Position numbers and translations under genes: made by a program. Of a DNA stretch of 64,000 nucleotides, positions 35,171 through 45,100 are shown in pieces. The DNA is taken from positions 744,001 through 808,000 of the forward strand of contig CAVXVA010000003.1 in assembly GCA_963765075.1 (NCBI GenBank), given 5' to 3'. Positions within the stretch are counted from its first letter, which is position 1; each line of letters starts with the position of its first letter. The notes below the pieces were generated by a model that saw only the letters and a list, made by a program, of their open reading frames with translations, had not been told where the DNA came from and did not search any database. Source of the DNA: JAENVU01 sp963765075. Its GTDB lineage: Bacteria; Actinomycetota; Acidimicrobiia; IMCC26256; JAENVU01.

Positions 35171-38100
35171 GCCGGTTGTCGTTGTCGTACCCGAACGAGG
35201 CCCACACCATGGTGTCGGACCCGCCCGGAAGCTTGCGCCAGGTCTGGATCGGACGGCCGGCAACATCGAAGACACTGCGGGTCTGGCTTCCTCGCTCGTC
35301 TTGATAGAAGGTCCGCCGCCCCAGTAGGTCGACCCGAGCAATCGTGGTCAGGTCGGCGCCGCCCTCGGGGTTGGTGTAACTCGTCGTGACCTCACCCGGC
35401 GCGTAGGCGTACTGAATCTGCTTTCCGCGGGTGATCGACTTCGCCGGGCGGAGCCGCGCGTCCACCGCGCTGCATGACCACTGCGTGTCACCCGATTCCT
35501 TGGTGAACGCGGAGCTGCCCTGCTGGTTGTAGATCGTCTCGATCGACACCGCGCCGGACCCGGGGTCAGCATCCAAGTGCTTCTTGACGAAGCCGGCTTG
35601 ATTGGGGGCACTCCCCAATGTCGGGCACCCGGCGTAGGTCTGCGCTCCGGTCGGGTACGCCGCCGTCGCTCCCGGCGCATAAAACGATTCGGTCGTCTCC
35701 GAGGCGGCACCCGATGGCAAGTATTTGTGATCCGGGCGAATGAACCCGTTCGCATTGCCGACGTCTTCGAAGCGAGACGACGTGACCGAGTTGAGCCCGC
35801 CGTAGTCGGCGGTCGTCGCCGTTGCGATCCCGAGCACTTTCTCGATGCCATCACCCGCTTCGTCGTACCGAGTCGTCGAGATCTTGCCATCTGCGCCGGT
35901 GGCTCGAGTCGCGAGGTCGAGTCTCGGTCGGAGTTGGCTCGTCACAATCGGGACCCACGAACCGGTCGAACCGATCCGGTAGAGGACCCGGAACGAAGCA
36001 GTGCCCGCGTTCTCTTTCGTGACGACGCGCACCTTGTGCCAATCGGTCGTGATCAAATCTCGGCCGATGCTGGCCTCTCCTGCCTGTCCCGCGACGCCCG
36101 ACGTGACGATTTGGTCGTCGATGAACAACGAAGCCTGATCATCGGCCTCGACCCGGAACCACCACCGCCCACCTGGCGTGTTGGTGGTCGCCGCCTGCAA
36201 CCAGATGTCGCCGCTCAGCACACCCGAGAAGGTGTCGGCACCGATCGCCGGTTCGGGTGAGCCGGCACCCCATGACGCTCCGAGTTCGGCTGGGCCGAAC
36301 GTCGAACTGAACATCCGGGTCTTGGTGGGTACCGCGCCGGGGTTGTACGTGTCGTACCAACGCGCAACCAGGCCCTGCCATGGTGTTCCGTTCTCCGCCG
36401 TGTCATAGGCCACCGTCGTGTGGGGCACCTGGCTCACATTCGCCGCCGCGGGCGCGAGGCCGTTCTGCGCAGTGAACCAGGTGTTGGTCGCGGGGCCCCA
36501 TGTCTCGATGGGGAGACGCCGGTTGGTGTCGAAGATCGTCGTGGTCGCTAACCCGGCTGGATCGATGGTCTTCTCCACCGCGTTCATCGCGTCGTTCCAC
36601 ACCCGCCAGGTCACGTGGCCGGTCGCGTCTTGGTCGGTGAGGAGCCGCGTCGTCGCCGAGTCGTAGTTGACCGTCCGGATCGTGACTCCCGTCCCCGTCG
36701 TCGCTTGAGTACGGCCCTGCACCGTGGTCGTCGTGAGGGGTGCGCCCGTATACGCGTAGGTGTGCAGCTGGCGCACGGTCTCGTCGGGCGTGCTCACCAG
36801 CGTGGGCGCCGGCTCCGGCGTCTTCACCGACTGCACTCTCCCGGACTCGGGTCCCGACGTGAAGTAGCTGATGATCGTATTGATTCGCGAGTCGTTCGGT
36901 ATCTGGTTCGCGAGCTGCTTCTCGTTGGCCAGCGGGTCGCGGATCTCGCTGATCAAGCCGTTGTTGTATTTGAACGTCACGTCTTCCCAACCGACACCGC
37001 CGGTGACCTCACGAGAGCGGCGGAACCCGGTCAACCGATTCGCCGTGTACGACAAACTCATGTGTCCGGCGTCGGGACCCGATGCCGTAAAACTGATGTC
37101 GCACAGCATGCCGATCGGCGTCTCGGACGGCGTCGCGCAGACCTCACCGCTCGATTGCCCTCGATACGAGAAGATTGCCTGCTTGCCCGACACCGGGTCG
37201 GTGATCGAGCGCAAGCGGGTCACGCTCAGGCCCGGTGGCGTGTTCCACGTGTAGACCAGCGAGGCCGCATGGAACTCGTCGGCCACGGTCGACGACGTGC
37301 CGACCTCGCCCCTCGGGGTGAAGTAGATCGAGGTCCCGTTCCCACTCCACGTCCACCCGCATTGGGTCGGAGTGGCACACCCGTAAAAGAGGTCGCCTGA
37401 TGCCGATCCCTCGGGCCGATAGACCGTGCCCGTCCAGGTGAACCGGTCCAGGCCGCCATCGGCTTGGACCAGCGACACCGTGTTGTTCGAGTTCGCCAGC
37501 CGAACGTAGGGCAGCGACCCATCGATGTCGGCGGAGAGCGCCCACTGATCGGGCAGCGGCGAATCGGACTTCTTCAACAGACTCCCGCCCAGGGGTTGGC
37601 TCGACGTGGTCGACACGTTCGGATCCGCCGTGCCTTTGATCAGCCGGACATCCAACCCGGATGCCGTGTTGAGGTTCACGAAATCGACGGTGATCTTGTG
37701 CCAAGAGCCCGGCGTCCACGACACCGGCCACGACGGCTTGAACCATCCGAAGTAGCCCGAGTTGTACTGGGAGTAGATCGCCGACGAGCCCCCGTCCACG
37801 TAGATGTTGGTGGCACCGACGTGGGAGGTCCAGATGGTGTAGTTCGAAGCGCCACCGGTGCCAGACGCCTGGACGTAGCCGGACCATCGCGCCGACCACC
37901 CCGAGATCGGGCCGTTCTCGAACGGCGGACCCGTACCCCAGTTGAACCACAGGGAGGGAGTGCGGCGCTCGGCCACCAGGTTCGTGTAGTTGTTCTGTCC
38001 GAAGTACTCGCCCTTGAGTCCTTGATCGGATGGCGCCAGCGAGTTGTAGGAGAACGTCGCTCCCACGGTGCCGCCCACCGCGGGAAACGACTGGGTCTGA

Positions 38101-39302
38101 GTCTTCACGAATAGGTTGCCGGTCGCCAGGTTCACCGTTGCCGGGCCAAGCGAGTCGTACGGGCTCGGCCCGGATCCACCGAGCTGGAGATTCACCGTGA
38201 ACTTTCGTGCGTTCGACGCGACCGACCAAATTTCTCCGTCGAACACGATCGCCGACCAGTAATAGGTTCCGCCGTTCTCGAGGATGTTCGCCGGCATGGT
38301 CGAAGACTTCGCTTGCCCAGTGGCCGGAGCCGACAACCAGCCCGACGACCACACCTGGCCACCCGAGTTGAGGTCCGGGCTCGTCCCGACCTGGAACATG
38401 ATCTGCACCGGCCCGGGGTAGTTCGCGCCACCACCACCCGCAGCCGGTTCCAAGGGGTTGGGCAACATCGCCTGGAGCGTTGGCGTCATCGTCGCCACCT
38501 GCTCGCCGTCGGCCGGGCTCACCAAGGTCGTCTGGTATGCCGACCACTTCCAGTTGAGCATGAGCACGGGCGCGCCACCCGTGCCGGCGTAGGCGTGGCC
38601 CGGTGAGGCGCCCTCCACGCTGATGAAATCTTTCGCGGTTCCGGCACCGGATTGGTTGTTCCCCGATAGTCCGATCGCTACCCAGTCCATGCCCTCTCTC
38701 TGACGGACGCCCGTGGCATTCGACACATCAACGCTCGTCCACCCGTATCCGCCACACGAGGGCGACGCGGCCCAGCCAGGTGTCGTCGCTTGGCCCGGCA
38801 TGTTGCCGTTGGTGGCCGGGACTCGTCCATCGACCAAGGGCAGACCGTTATTGGGAGCACCCGATTGGTACATGAGGGTCGCGTAGTCGAAGGCCGCGAC
38901 ACCGACCGCCGTGATGGGCTTCGGGTTCGCCTCTTGGCCGGGCAGGACTCGCATGCAGAGCTCGCTCTGACGGATCGCGACGTGAGCGCCTTGCGCATCC
39001 TGGGGCAGCCCCCAGAAGCGCAGGTAACCGAGCGCCTCGTACCCGGTCGACGAGACGCCGACTTTGAACCAATCATTCGACCCATAGGGCGCCGACTGCC
39101 CGACCTGGGCGTAGGTATCGGCCGCGTAGTACAGCGCCAACCACGCCCACGGGTCGATCGTGACGGGGAACTTCCTATCCGCGGCACCGAACCACTTTTC
39201 CGGGACACTCACGCGGATGCCAACGACCTCGCCATCCTGGCCGACCAGATCGGTACTCACCGCGACCTGATCCTCGGCGGCATCGACATCCGAAAGGTCG
39301 CC
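35127..39302 (-). pseudogene. Main body of an RHS/YD-repeat, PA14-containing surface protein (broken)
   Basis: About 1,390 codons. In order they hold a DNRLRE-like beta-rich region near the N-terminus (LYYAADTYAQVGQSAPYGSNDWFKVGVSS), a PA14-like lectin module (LKGEYFGQNNYTNL through SWHKITVDFVNLN), YD-type RHS repeats, a second PA14-like module (WQGLVARWYDTYNPG to HKVRVVTKEN), and further RHS repeats. The frame ends inside the IS right end (35127-35170). The 5' part is in another frame from about 39302 upward. Such proteins form shells that encapsulate and deliver C-terminal toxins. With the IS, frameshift and duplication, this copy is very likely non-functional. Confidence 0.85.
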
Positions 39303-39894
39303 CGAAGGACAGGACGACGGCACCATCGCCGTCGACGAAGTCGACACCCAACTTCGTCTGCACCGCCTTGATGCCCGCGGGAACCAGAACCTGCCGCTCG
39401 TACGACGATGGGCCGTCGGGGCGCTCGACGATCAGTGACTCCTCGAAACCACCGATGCCCTGCGAGAGGACCAACGTCGTACCCTCCGCTTTCGACACGA
39501 ACTCCGTCGCGCTCGACGATTCGGCCGGTCGTTCGGCGCGGGTCACGTCGGCACCGAGGCCGTCGGGCATCAGGAAGGTGAACACACCGGCCGGTGTACC
39601 GAACCGTGCAGCACCCGCAGCCGGATCGGCAGGGAAGACCAGAGGAATATCCGTCGCCCGGGCCACGAGGTCATCCGGCGACGTCACGATGTTCTGTTCG
39701 ACCGCGGCGACTCCCTTGCCACCGTCGGCGGAGTCGATCGCGCGCTGCAAGCCGTAGTCGTAGTTGCGCCAGGCGCCATCAGTGTCCTGGAACCGCACCG
39801 GAGCGGGCGACAGCGCCGTGGTGCGGGTGCCATCCGGGTTGGCGTATTCCAACCGAGTCGGTGACGTACGCGGTGTCGAGGACCGAGCGATCAC
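39303..39894 (-). pseudogene. N-terminal fragment of the RHS protein, separated by an apparent frameshift
   Basis: Frame from a GTG at 39892-39894 (GVIARSSTPRTSPTRLEYANPDGT is too long to be a motif; the key part is RLEYANPDGTRTT, the usual opening of actinobacterial RHS proteins). It continues through GAWRNYDYGL and VDFVDGDGAVVLSF to about 39303, where an extra G (TTCGGGCGAC rather than TTCGGCGAC) moves it out of the main frame. No signal peptide is visible, so the true N-terminus may be lost. The GTG overlaps the preceding open frame's stop by four bases. Confidence 0.6.
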
Positions 39895-40271
39895 GCCTGA
39901 AACCCCTGATCGACCTTGCGCCCTTCCGGCCCGTACTCCTGAGCACCCGGGCGGCCGGGCAGGTGTGAGAAATCGCCCTGCTGCTCGCCGGCAGGTTCGG
40001 GTTCGTTGGTCACACCCAACTCGGGCGGACGTTCGTTCGAGTACTCCCTGCGGGATCGCTGAAGTCGCCGCGGCACGAATGTCACCCGCCGCGCATGATC
40101 GCCGACAGTGTCTGCGGCCATGTCGAGCCACTGCTGCTCGGCGTCGTCGATGGGCACGGCAAGCGCTTGACCGATACGCCGCTGTCGCTCTGCTCTGGTC
40201 AGGCGCTGGTTCTCTTCATCGAGGGTGTCCCCGTCGGCATCTCCGCCGACCGGTGAGGGTCTCGCCGTCAC
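39891..40271 (-). CDS. Hypothetical protein (126 residues) between vapC and the RHS gene
   Basis: This frame opens with a GTG that overlaps the vapC stop by four bases and closes with a TGA that overlaps the RHS GTG by four bases. Third codon positions sampled in its middle are about 80% GC, as for real genes here. The sequence is charged (LTRAERQRRIGQALAVPIDD; RRLQRSRREYSNERPPELG) with no motif I recognise and no signal peptide. It may be a coupled small gene. Alternatively it may be the original N-terminus of the RHS protein, separated by one lost base in a G-run near 39905. Confidence 0.4.
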   Translation of the reverse strand: MTARPSPVGGDADGDTLDEENQRLTRAERQRRIGQALAVPIDDAEQQWLDMAADTVGDHARRVTFVPRRLQRSRREYSNERPPELGVTNEPEPAGEQQGDFSHLPGRPGAQEYGPEGRKVDQGFQA

Positions 40272-40666
40272 GAGCCGAGCCGGTTCAGGCCGGGGATTGC
40301 GTCGAAGCCTCGGTCGTAACTCATGATCTCGTCAATCTGGTGTCGCTGGATCACCGCCACATGCAGCGCGTCGCGCGCGGAAAGCGACCACCTCGCAACG
40401 AGTACTTCGCGCGCCGCCTCGACATCCTCGTGAGTGATCGGGAAGACGTCGTCGACCAGAGCGTTCAGCACATCGAAGGCATCCTGGACGGCCGCCGGCC
40501 GATCGATCGCCCGGTATCGATGCAGAATCTCCTGAAAGACCTCCGCGTCGGTGACCAGCCGGCGACCGTCAACCACGGCCTCCTCCAACCGGCGCCGAGC
40601 ATCGTCCTGATTTGGGTGGTGCTGCCCGACGAGATACATCGGGATGTTCGAGTCGATGAAGATCAC
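40268..40666 (-). CDS. VapC-like PIN-domain toxin
   Basis: A 132-residue PIN-domain RNase. The four acidic active-site positions are visible: Asp5 (MIFIDSNIPMYL), Glu in TDAEVFQEILHRY, Asp in SARDALHVAV and Asp in SYDRGFD. VapC toxins cleave tRNA or rRNA and are held inactive by their VapB partner. The start overlaps the vapB stop (ATGA). The stop overlaps the next open frame by four bases (GTGA), so the toxin-antitoxin pair appears coupled to the genes leading into the RHS locus. Confidence 0.85.
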   Translation of the reverse strand: MIFIDSNIPMYLVGQHHPNQDDARRRLEEAVVDGRRLVTDAEVFQEILHRYRAIDRPAAVQDAFDVLNALVDDVFPITHEDVEAAREVLVARWSLSARDALHVAVIQRHQIDEIMSYDRGFDAIPGLNRLGS

Positions 40667-40908
40667 ATCGACGCGCCGCGGTCGATCTCGGCCAACATCT
40701 CATCGATGTCCGGGGCGGGGTGGCGGTGGATCGTGGCTGCTCGGATCGCGTCGAGCTTGGCCCGGCCGTCGCCCAACGAGGCCGTTCGCTCCGCTCGGCG
40801 CAACGCTGCTCGCGCCCATTCCGACAACGTGGTGCCGGACTGGGATGCCAGCGCCTGGAACCGCTCGAGTTCCGCTTCATCGAGCACAACCTGCAATCGC
40901 TTACTCAT
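40663..40908 (-). CDS. VapB-like antitoxin, ribbon-helix-helix type
   Basis: An 81-residue protein with an RHH-like start (MSKRLQVVLDEAELERFQALASQSGTTLSEWARAALRRAER) of one strand and two helices for DNA binding, followed by a flexible tail that would wrap the VapC toxin. It is the first gene of the minus-strand unit. TATACT lies six bases upstream of its ATG, so the message may be leaderless. Confidence 0.8.
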   Translation of the reverse strand: MSKRLQVVLDEAELERFQALASQSGTTLSEWARAALRRAERTASLGDGRAKLDAIRAATIHRHPAPDIDEMLAEIDRGASM

Positions 40909-40928
40909 GAGATGAGTATATCTATCTC
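40909..40928 (-). promoter_or_regulatory. Candidate leaderless promoter/operator of vapBC
   Basis: Immediately upstream of the vapB ATG, GAGAT (40909-40913) and ATCTC (40924-40928) flank TATACT (minus strand; plus 40915-40920) as an imperfect 20-base palindrome. A -10 six bases from the ATG predicts a leaderless transcript, and the palindrome could be the VapB autoregulatory site. Confidence 0.45.
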
Positions 40929-40981
40929 ACTACGCGGTATCTAGCGCGGTCGCTGCGTCCCCCAGGCACACCCAGCTGGAA

Positions 40982-41000
40982 ATATCGAAAACGATATACT
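40982..41000 (+). promoter_or_regulatory. Operator and leaderless -10 of the XRE/nucleotidyltransferase pair
   Basis: ATATCG-AAAA-CGATAT (40982-40997) is a perfect 6-base inverted repeat that overlaps TATACT (40995-41000), six bases upstream of the ATG at 41007. This fits a leaderless promoter repressed by the encoded XRE protein. Confidence 0.55.
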
Positions 41001-41006
41001 GATCCC

Positions 41007-41360
41007 ATGTCCGACGGTTGGGGATCAGTGGTTCGCCGAGCGCGGCTTGAGCGCAGCCTCACCCAGGCCCAGCTCGCCGAGATCTCGGGCGTCAAGCAGG
41101 CCAACATTTCGGCCATCGAGACCGGTCGGCGCGAGCCATCTGCGCCAACCCTCCATCGGCTGCTCGTCGCGTGCGGGTTCGACCTCGTCGCCACCGCGGG
41201 CACGAGGTCGCTCCGGTGCGAGCCATCCGGCGACTGGCGAGACGGCACACCCGATCTCATGTACCCCGCCACCCCGGGCCCCGAAATCCCGAACGAGCAG
41301 CGCGTGCGCATGATGGTCGCGGTACTCGACGCTTCTGAAGCCATCCTCCGGTCGCGGTGA
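41007..41360 (+). CDS. XRE-family HTH regulator, probable antitoxin
   Basis: A 117-residue protein with an N-terminal HTH (VRRARLERSLTQAQLAEISGVKQANISAIETGRREPSAPTLHRLL; the recognition helix is around VKQANISAIE). A tail of about 55 residues could contact a partner. It directly precedes, and its stop overlaps, a nucleotidyltransferase-like gene, the order seen for many toxin-antitoxin pairs. The palindrome over its -10 suggests self-repression. It is divergent from vapBC. Confidence 0.8.
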   Translation: MSDGWGSVVRRARLERSLTQAQLAEISGVKQANISAIETGRREPSAPTLHRLLVACGFDLVATAGTRSLRCEPSGDWRDGTPDLMYPATPGPEIPNEQRVRMMVAVLDASEAILRSR

Positions 41361-41923
41361 TGGAGTTCGTCGAACTCATCGTCGCGGTGCACGACCATCT
41401 CGACCGCGCGGGCATCAGCCACGCCTTCGGCGGCGCGCTCGCATTGGGATACATCGCCAACCCGCGCGGCACCGTCGACATCGATGTGAACGCATTCCTC
41501 CCGCCGTCCGACCTCCAGGTGATCGAGGCCGCACTCTCGCCATTGGGATTGCGCAGAACCGATTCGGCCGACGACATCCCGATCGCGGGTGTTCGGTTCG
41601 AGCACATCGACGACCCGTTCCCCGTCGACATCTTCCCCTCGCTCGACGACCGATACGCCGAGGTCGAACACCGGCGCGTGCTTCACCAGTTCGGACGCAG
41701 CAACGACGTGCTGCCGTTCCTGGCCGCGGAGGACCTCAGTGTCTTCAAACTCTCGTACGGGCGACCTCAGGACTGGGTCGACCTGCGCGCCATCGCGGCG
41801 GCGCGGCCCGACATCGACGTCGAGGTCATCGAGGACCTGCTCGTCGAGCTGCGGGGGCCGACGATGTACCCACGGATGGTTCGGTTCCGTTCGTTCCTCG
41901 CTGCCTCGCAGCCTGAGCTCTGA
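41360..41923 (+). CDS. Nucleotidyltransferase-fold protein, probable toxin (AbiEii/MenT-like)
   Basis: A 187-residue protein with the polymerase-beta-type signature FGGALALGYIANPRGTVDIDVN near residues 22-43: the GG motif followed by D-I-D metal ligands. A third carboxylate is likely in PFPVDIFPS. Toxins of this fold transfer nucleotides to tRNA acceptor ends or to proteins. I use the ATG at 41360, which shares one base with the antitoxin stop; a GTG at 41357 would give a four-base overlap. No AbiEi-type winged-helix antitoxin is present. The XRE protein would take that role. Confidence 0.7.
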   Translation: MEFVELIVAVHDHLDRAGISHAFGGALALGYIANPRGTVDIDVNAFLPPSDLQVIEAALSPLGLRRTDSADDIPIAGVRFEHIDDPFPVDIFPSLDDRYAEVEHRRVLHQFGRSNDVLPFLAAEDLSVFKLSYGRPQDWVDLRAIAAARPDIDVEVIEDLLVELRGPTMYPRMVRFRSFLAASQPEL

Positions 41924-41940
41924 CCCACCTCCACACGATG

Positions 41941-41991
41941 GCGATTGGCGGATGGTGGTCGGCAGGGCGCCACGATCCGCCAAACGGTCGG
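41941..41991. repeat. REP-like palindromic element, copy 1
   Basis: GCGATTGGCGG at the left and CCGCCAAACGGTCGGG at the right flank an inner ggtggtcgg...cgccacg, the same plan as the elements at 56892, 61960 and 62032 but more diverged. It lies between the convergent stops of the nucleotidyltransferase gene and rpoC. Confidence 0.6.
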
Positions 41992-42030
41992 GAGTTGGGG
42001 AGGAAGGGACGGAAGCCCGGGAACGAGAAA

Positions 42031-42050
42031 GGCCCGGCCGAAGCCGGGCC
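42031..42050 (-). terminator. Intrinsic terminator after rpoC
   Basis: GGCCCGGC and GCCGGGCC form a perfect 8-base stem. On the minus strand the loop is TTCG, an extra-stable tetraloop, followed by TTTCTCGTT. It lies about 52 bases after the rpoC stop, and the plus-strand nucleotidyltransferase gene also runs into it. Confidence 0.8.
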
Positions 42051-42102
42051 CCTTCTCTCAGTTCGTTGGTACCGATCGGCTACTCGCCGGATGCGGCCTC
42101 GC

Positions 42103-45100
42103 TCACCTCGGGCTCGGGCTCGGGCTCGGGTCCGGGACCGCCACCAAACCACCGGCCGGCGGTTCGAACGGGTCCGTCGCCACGCTCGGCACGAGGAAGC
42201 TCGGGCTGAGCGACTCGGTCCGGGTGTCGAGGCTGGCCCGCAGACGCTCGGCCAACTCCAACGCATCCTCGTCGCTGGAGTAGTACTCCATCGGCTGGTA
42301 GTCGGGCGCCTCGGTGCCGACATCGCGGTAGCGGGGCATGCCCGTACCGGCGGGGATCAGCTTGCCGATGATCACGTTCTCCTTGAGACCTTCGAGACCG
42401 TCGTTCTTGCCTTCGATCGCGGCCTCGGTGAGGACACGGGTGGTTTCCTGGAACGACGCCGCCGACAACCAGGACTCGGTGGCGAGCGACGCCTTCGTGA
42501 TACCCATCAACTCGGGACGACCCTCGGCCGGGCGCTTGCCCTCGGCCACGAGCCGCTTGTTGACGTTCGCGAACTCGCGAGCATCCGCCTTCTGGCCGGG
42601 CAGGAACGTCGAGTCGCCCGGGTCCGACACGCCGACCCGGCGCAACATCTGGCGGACGATGACCTCGACGTGCTTGTCGTGGATCGACACACCCTGTTCC
42701 CGGTAGACCTTCTGCACCTGGTCCACCAGGTACTGCTGGGTCTTGCGAATCCCCTCGATGTCGAGGATCTTCTTCGGGTCCCGCGAGCTCTTCACGTCAC
42801 CGGTGAGCTGATCGCCGGCTTCGATCTCGGCGCCGTCGACGATCCCGGGCGCGAGGTGCGTCCGCATCGACACTGCGTGGATCTCTTCTTCACCGTCGTC
42901 GGCGACGACCGTGAGCGTGCGCTCGCCCTTCTCGTTCTCACCGATGCGCACGACCCCGGAGGATTCGGCCAACACGGCCGCGCCCTTCGGAGTACGAGCC
43001 TCGAAGAGCTCGACGACACGGGGCAGACCGTGGGTGATGTCCTCACCCGCGACCCCACCGGTGTGGAAGGTCCGCATGGTGAGCTGGGTGCCCGGCTCAC
43101 CAATCGACTGCGCCGCGATGATCCCGATGGCCTCACCGAGATCGACGAGCTTGCCGGTCGCGAGCATCGTGCCGTAGCAGAAGCTACAGATGCCGGCGCG
43201 GTACTTCTCGTCGAGCGGGTCGCCACCCTCGATGTCGACCTCCGCCGCCAGGTGGCGCGGGTACTCACACGTGAGCACCGAGCGCACCCGCACGCGGGTG
43301 ACCTTCGCGTCCTCGACGAGGACGTTCAACACGTCTTCGTCGACTTCGGTGTTGCGGGGAATGATCGAACCGTCAGCGAGGGTGACGTCCTCCGACAGCA
43401 CCCGGCTGAGCAGTGACGTCTCGATGAACCGGACGTGGTCCGGGTCGTTGGTGACGTTCTCCACCCAGATGCCTCGGGTCGAACCGCAGTCCTCGTCCCG
43501 GACGATGAGTTCCTGGGCGACGTCGACGAGTCGACGGGTCAGGTACCCGGAGTCGGCGGTACGAAGGGCGGTGTCGGCGAGTCCCTTACGAGCACCGTGA
43601 GTCGAGATGAAGTACTCGAGGACGGAAAGTCCCTCACGGAAGTTGCTCTTGATCGGGCGAGGGATGATCTCACCGCGCGGGTTGGCCACCAGACCACGCA
43701 TACCGGCGATCTGACGCACCTGCATGACGTTGCCTCGAGCGCCCGAGCCCACCATCATCTCGATGGGGTTGAACTGCTCGGCCTTCTGCTCGGCGAGCAT
43801 GGCCTCGGTCACCTGGTTGGTGGCGTCGGTCCAGATCTCGACTTCCTTCTGGCGCCGCTCGTCGTCGGTGATGATGCCCCGGTCGTACTGCTGCTCGACC
43901 TTCTCGGCTTCCTTCTCGTGCTTGTCGAGAATGCCGGCCTTGGCGACCGGCGTCACCACGTCGGCGATCGAGATCGTGAGACCGGCGCGGGTGGAGTACT
44001 CGAACCCGAGGTCCTTCAGTCGGTCGAGGCTCTCAGCCACTTCCGACTTCGTGTACTGGTCGACCAGGAGGCCCGCGATGTCGGTGATGTCGCGCTTGCG
44101 GACGATCCGATCCTGGTAGGTGAAGTCGGGCGGGAACGCCTCGTTGAAGAAGAGCCGACCGAGGGTCGTCTCGACCATCACCGAGGTGTTGCCGTTCGTG
44201 CCCGAGCGGCGGACGACGATGCTGCCGTCACCGGCCGGGTTCTTCACCCAGGCGCCCTGGGCGTCGTCCCATACCTCCCGAGCAGGGAAAACGTCTTCCG
44301 GGAACCGGCCCGCCGGCATGCGCACCTTGATCGGCGCATGGATCGACACCTCCGGTGCCCGGTCACCGTCACGCAGCTCGTGGGCCATCCGCGCTTCTTC
44401 GAGTGTGCTGAAGACGCGACCCGCGCCCGGCGCTTGCTCCACAACCTCGGTCAGGTAGAAGGCACCGATGATCATGTCCTGGCTCGGCACCGCGATCGGA
44501 CGACCGTGCGCGGGCGAGAGGATGTTGTGCGCCGAGAGCATGAGGAGACGAGCTTCCGCCTGCGCCTCGGCCGACAACGGGAGGTGGACCGCCATCTGGT
44601 CACCGTCGAAGTCGGCGTTGAACGCCGCACACACGAGCGGGTGAATCTGGATGGCTTTGCCCTCCACCAACACCGGCTCGAACGCTTGGATGCCGAGACG
44701 GTGCAGCGTGGGAGCGCGGTTCAGGAACACGGGGTGTTCCTTGATGACCTCTTCGAGGACGTCCCAGACCTGCGGACGCGACCGCTCCACCATGCGCTTG
44801 GCCGACTTGATGTTCTGTGCGAACTCGAGGTCGACGAGGCGCTTCATGACGAACGGCTTGAACAGTTCCAGCGCCATCTGCTTCGGCAGACCGCACTGAC
44901 GCAGCTTGAGTCGCGGGCCGACGACGATGACCGAACGGCCGGAGTAGTCGACGCGCTTGCCGAGCAGGTTCTGACGGAATCGACCTTGCTTCCCCTTCAA
45001 CATGTCCGAGAGGCTCTTGAGCGCGCGGTTGCCCGGGCCCGTGACCGGACGCCCACGGCGACCGTTGTCGAACAACGCGTCGACGGCCTCCTGGAGCATC

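Noticed and set aside
39175..40131. Long RHS-frame extension upstream of 39,894 as the true N-terminus
   Set aside because: The extra residues are Arg/Ala-rich with frame-shadow composition, and another frame in the same place has coding-like third positions.
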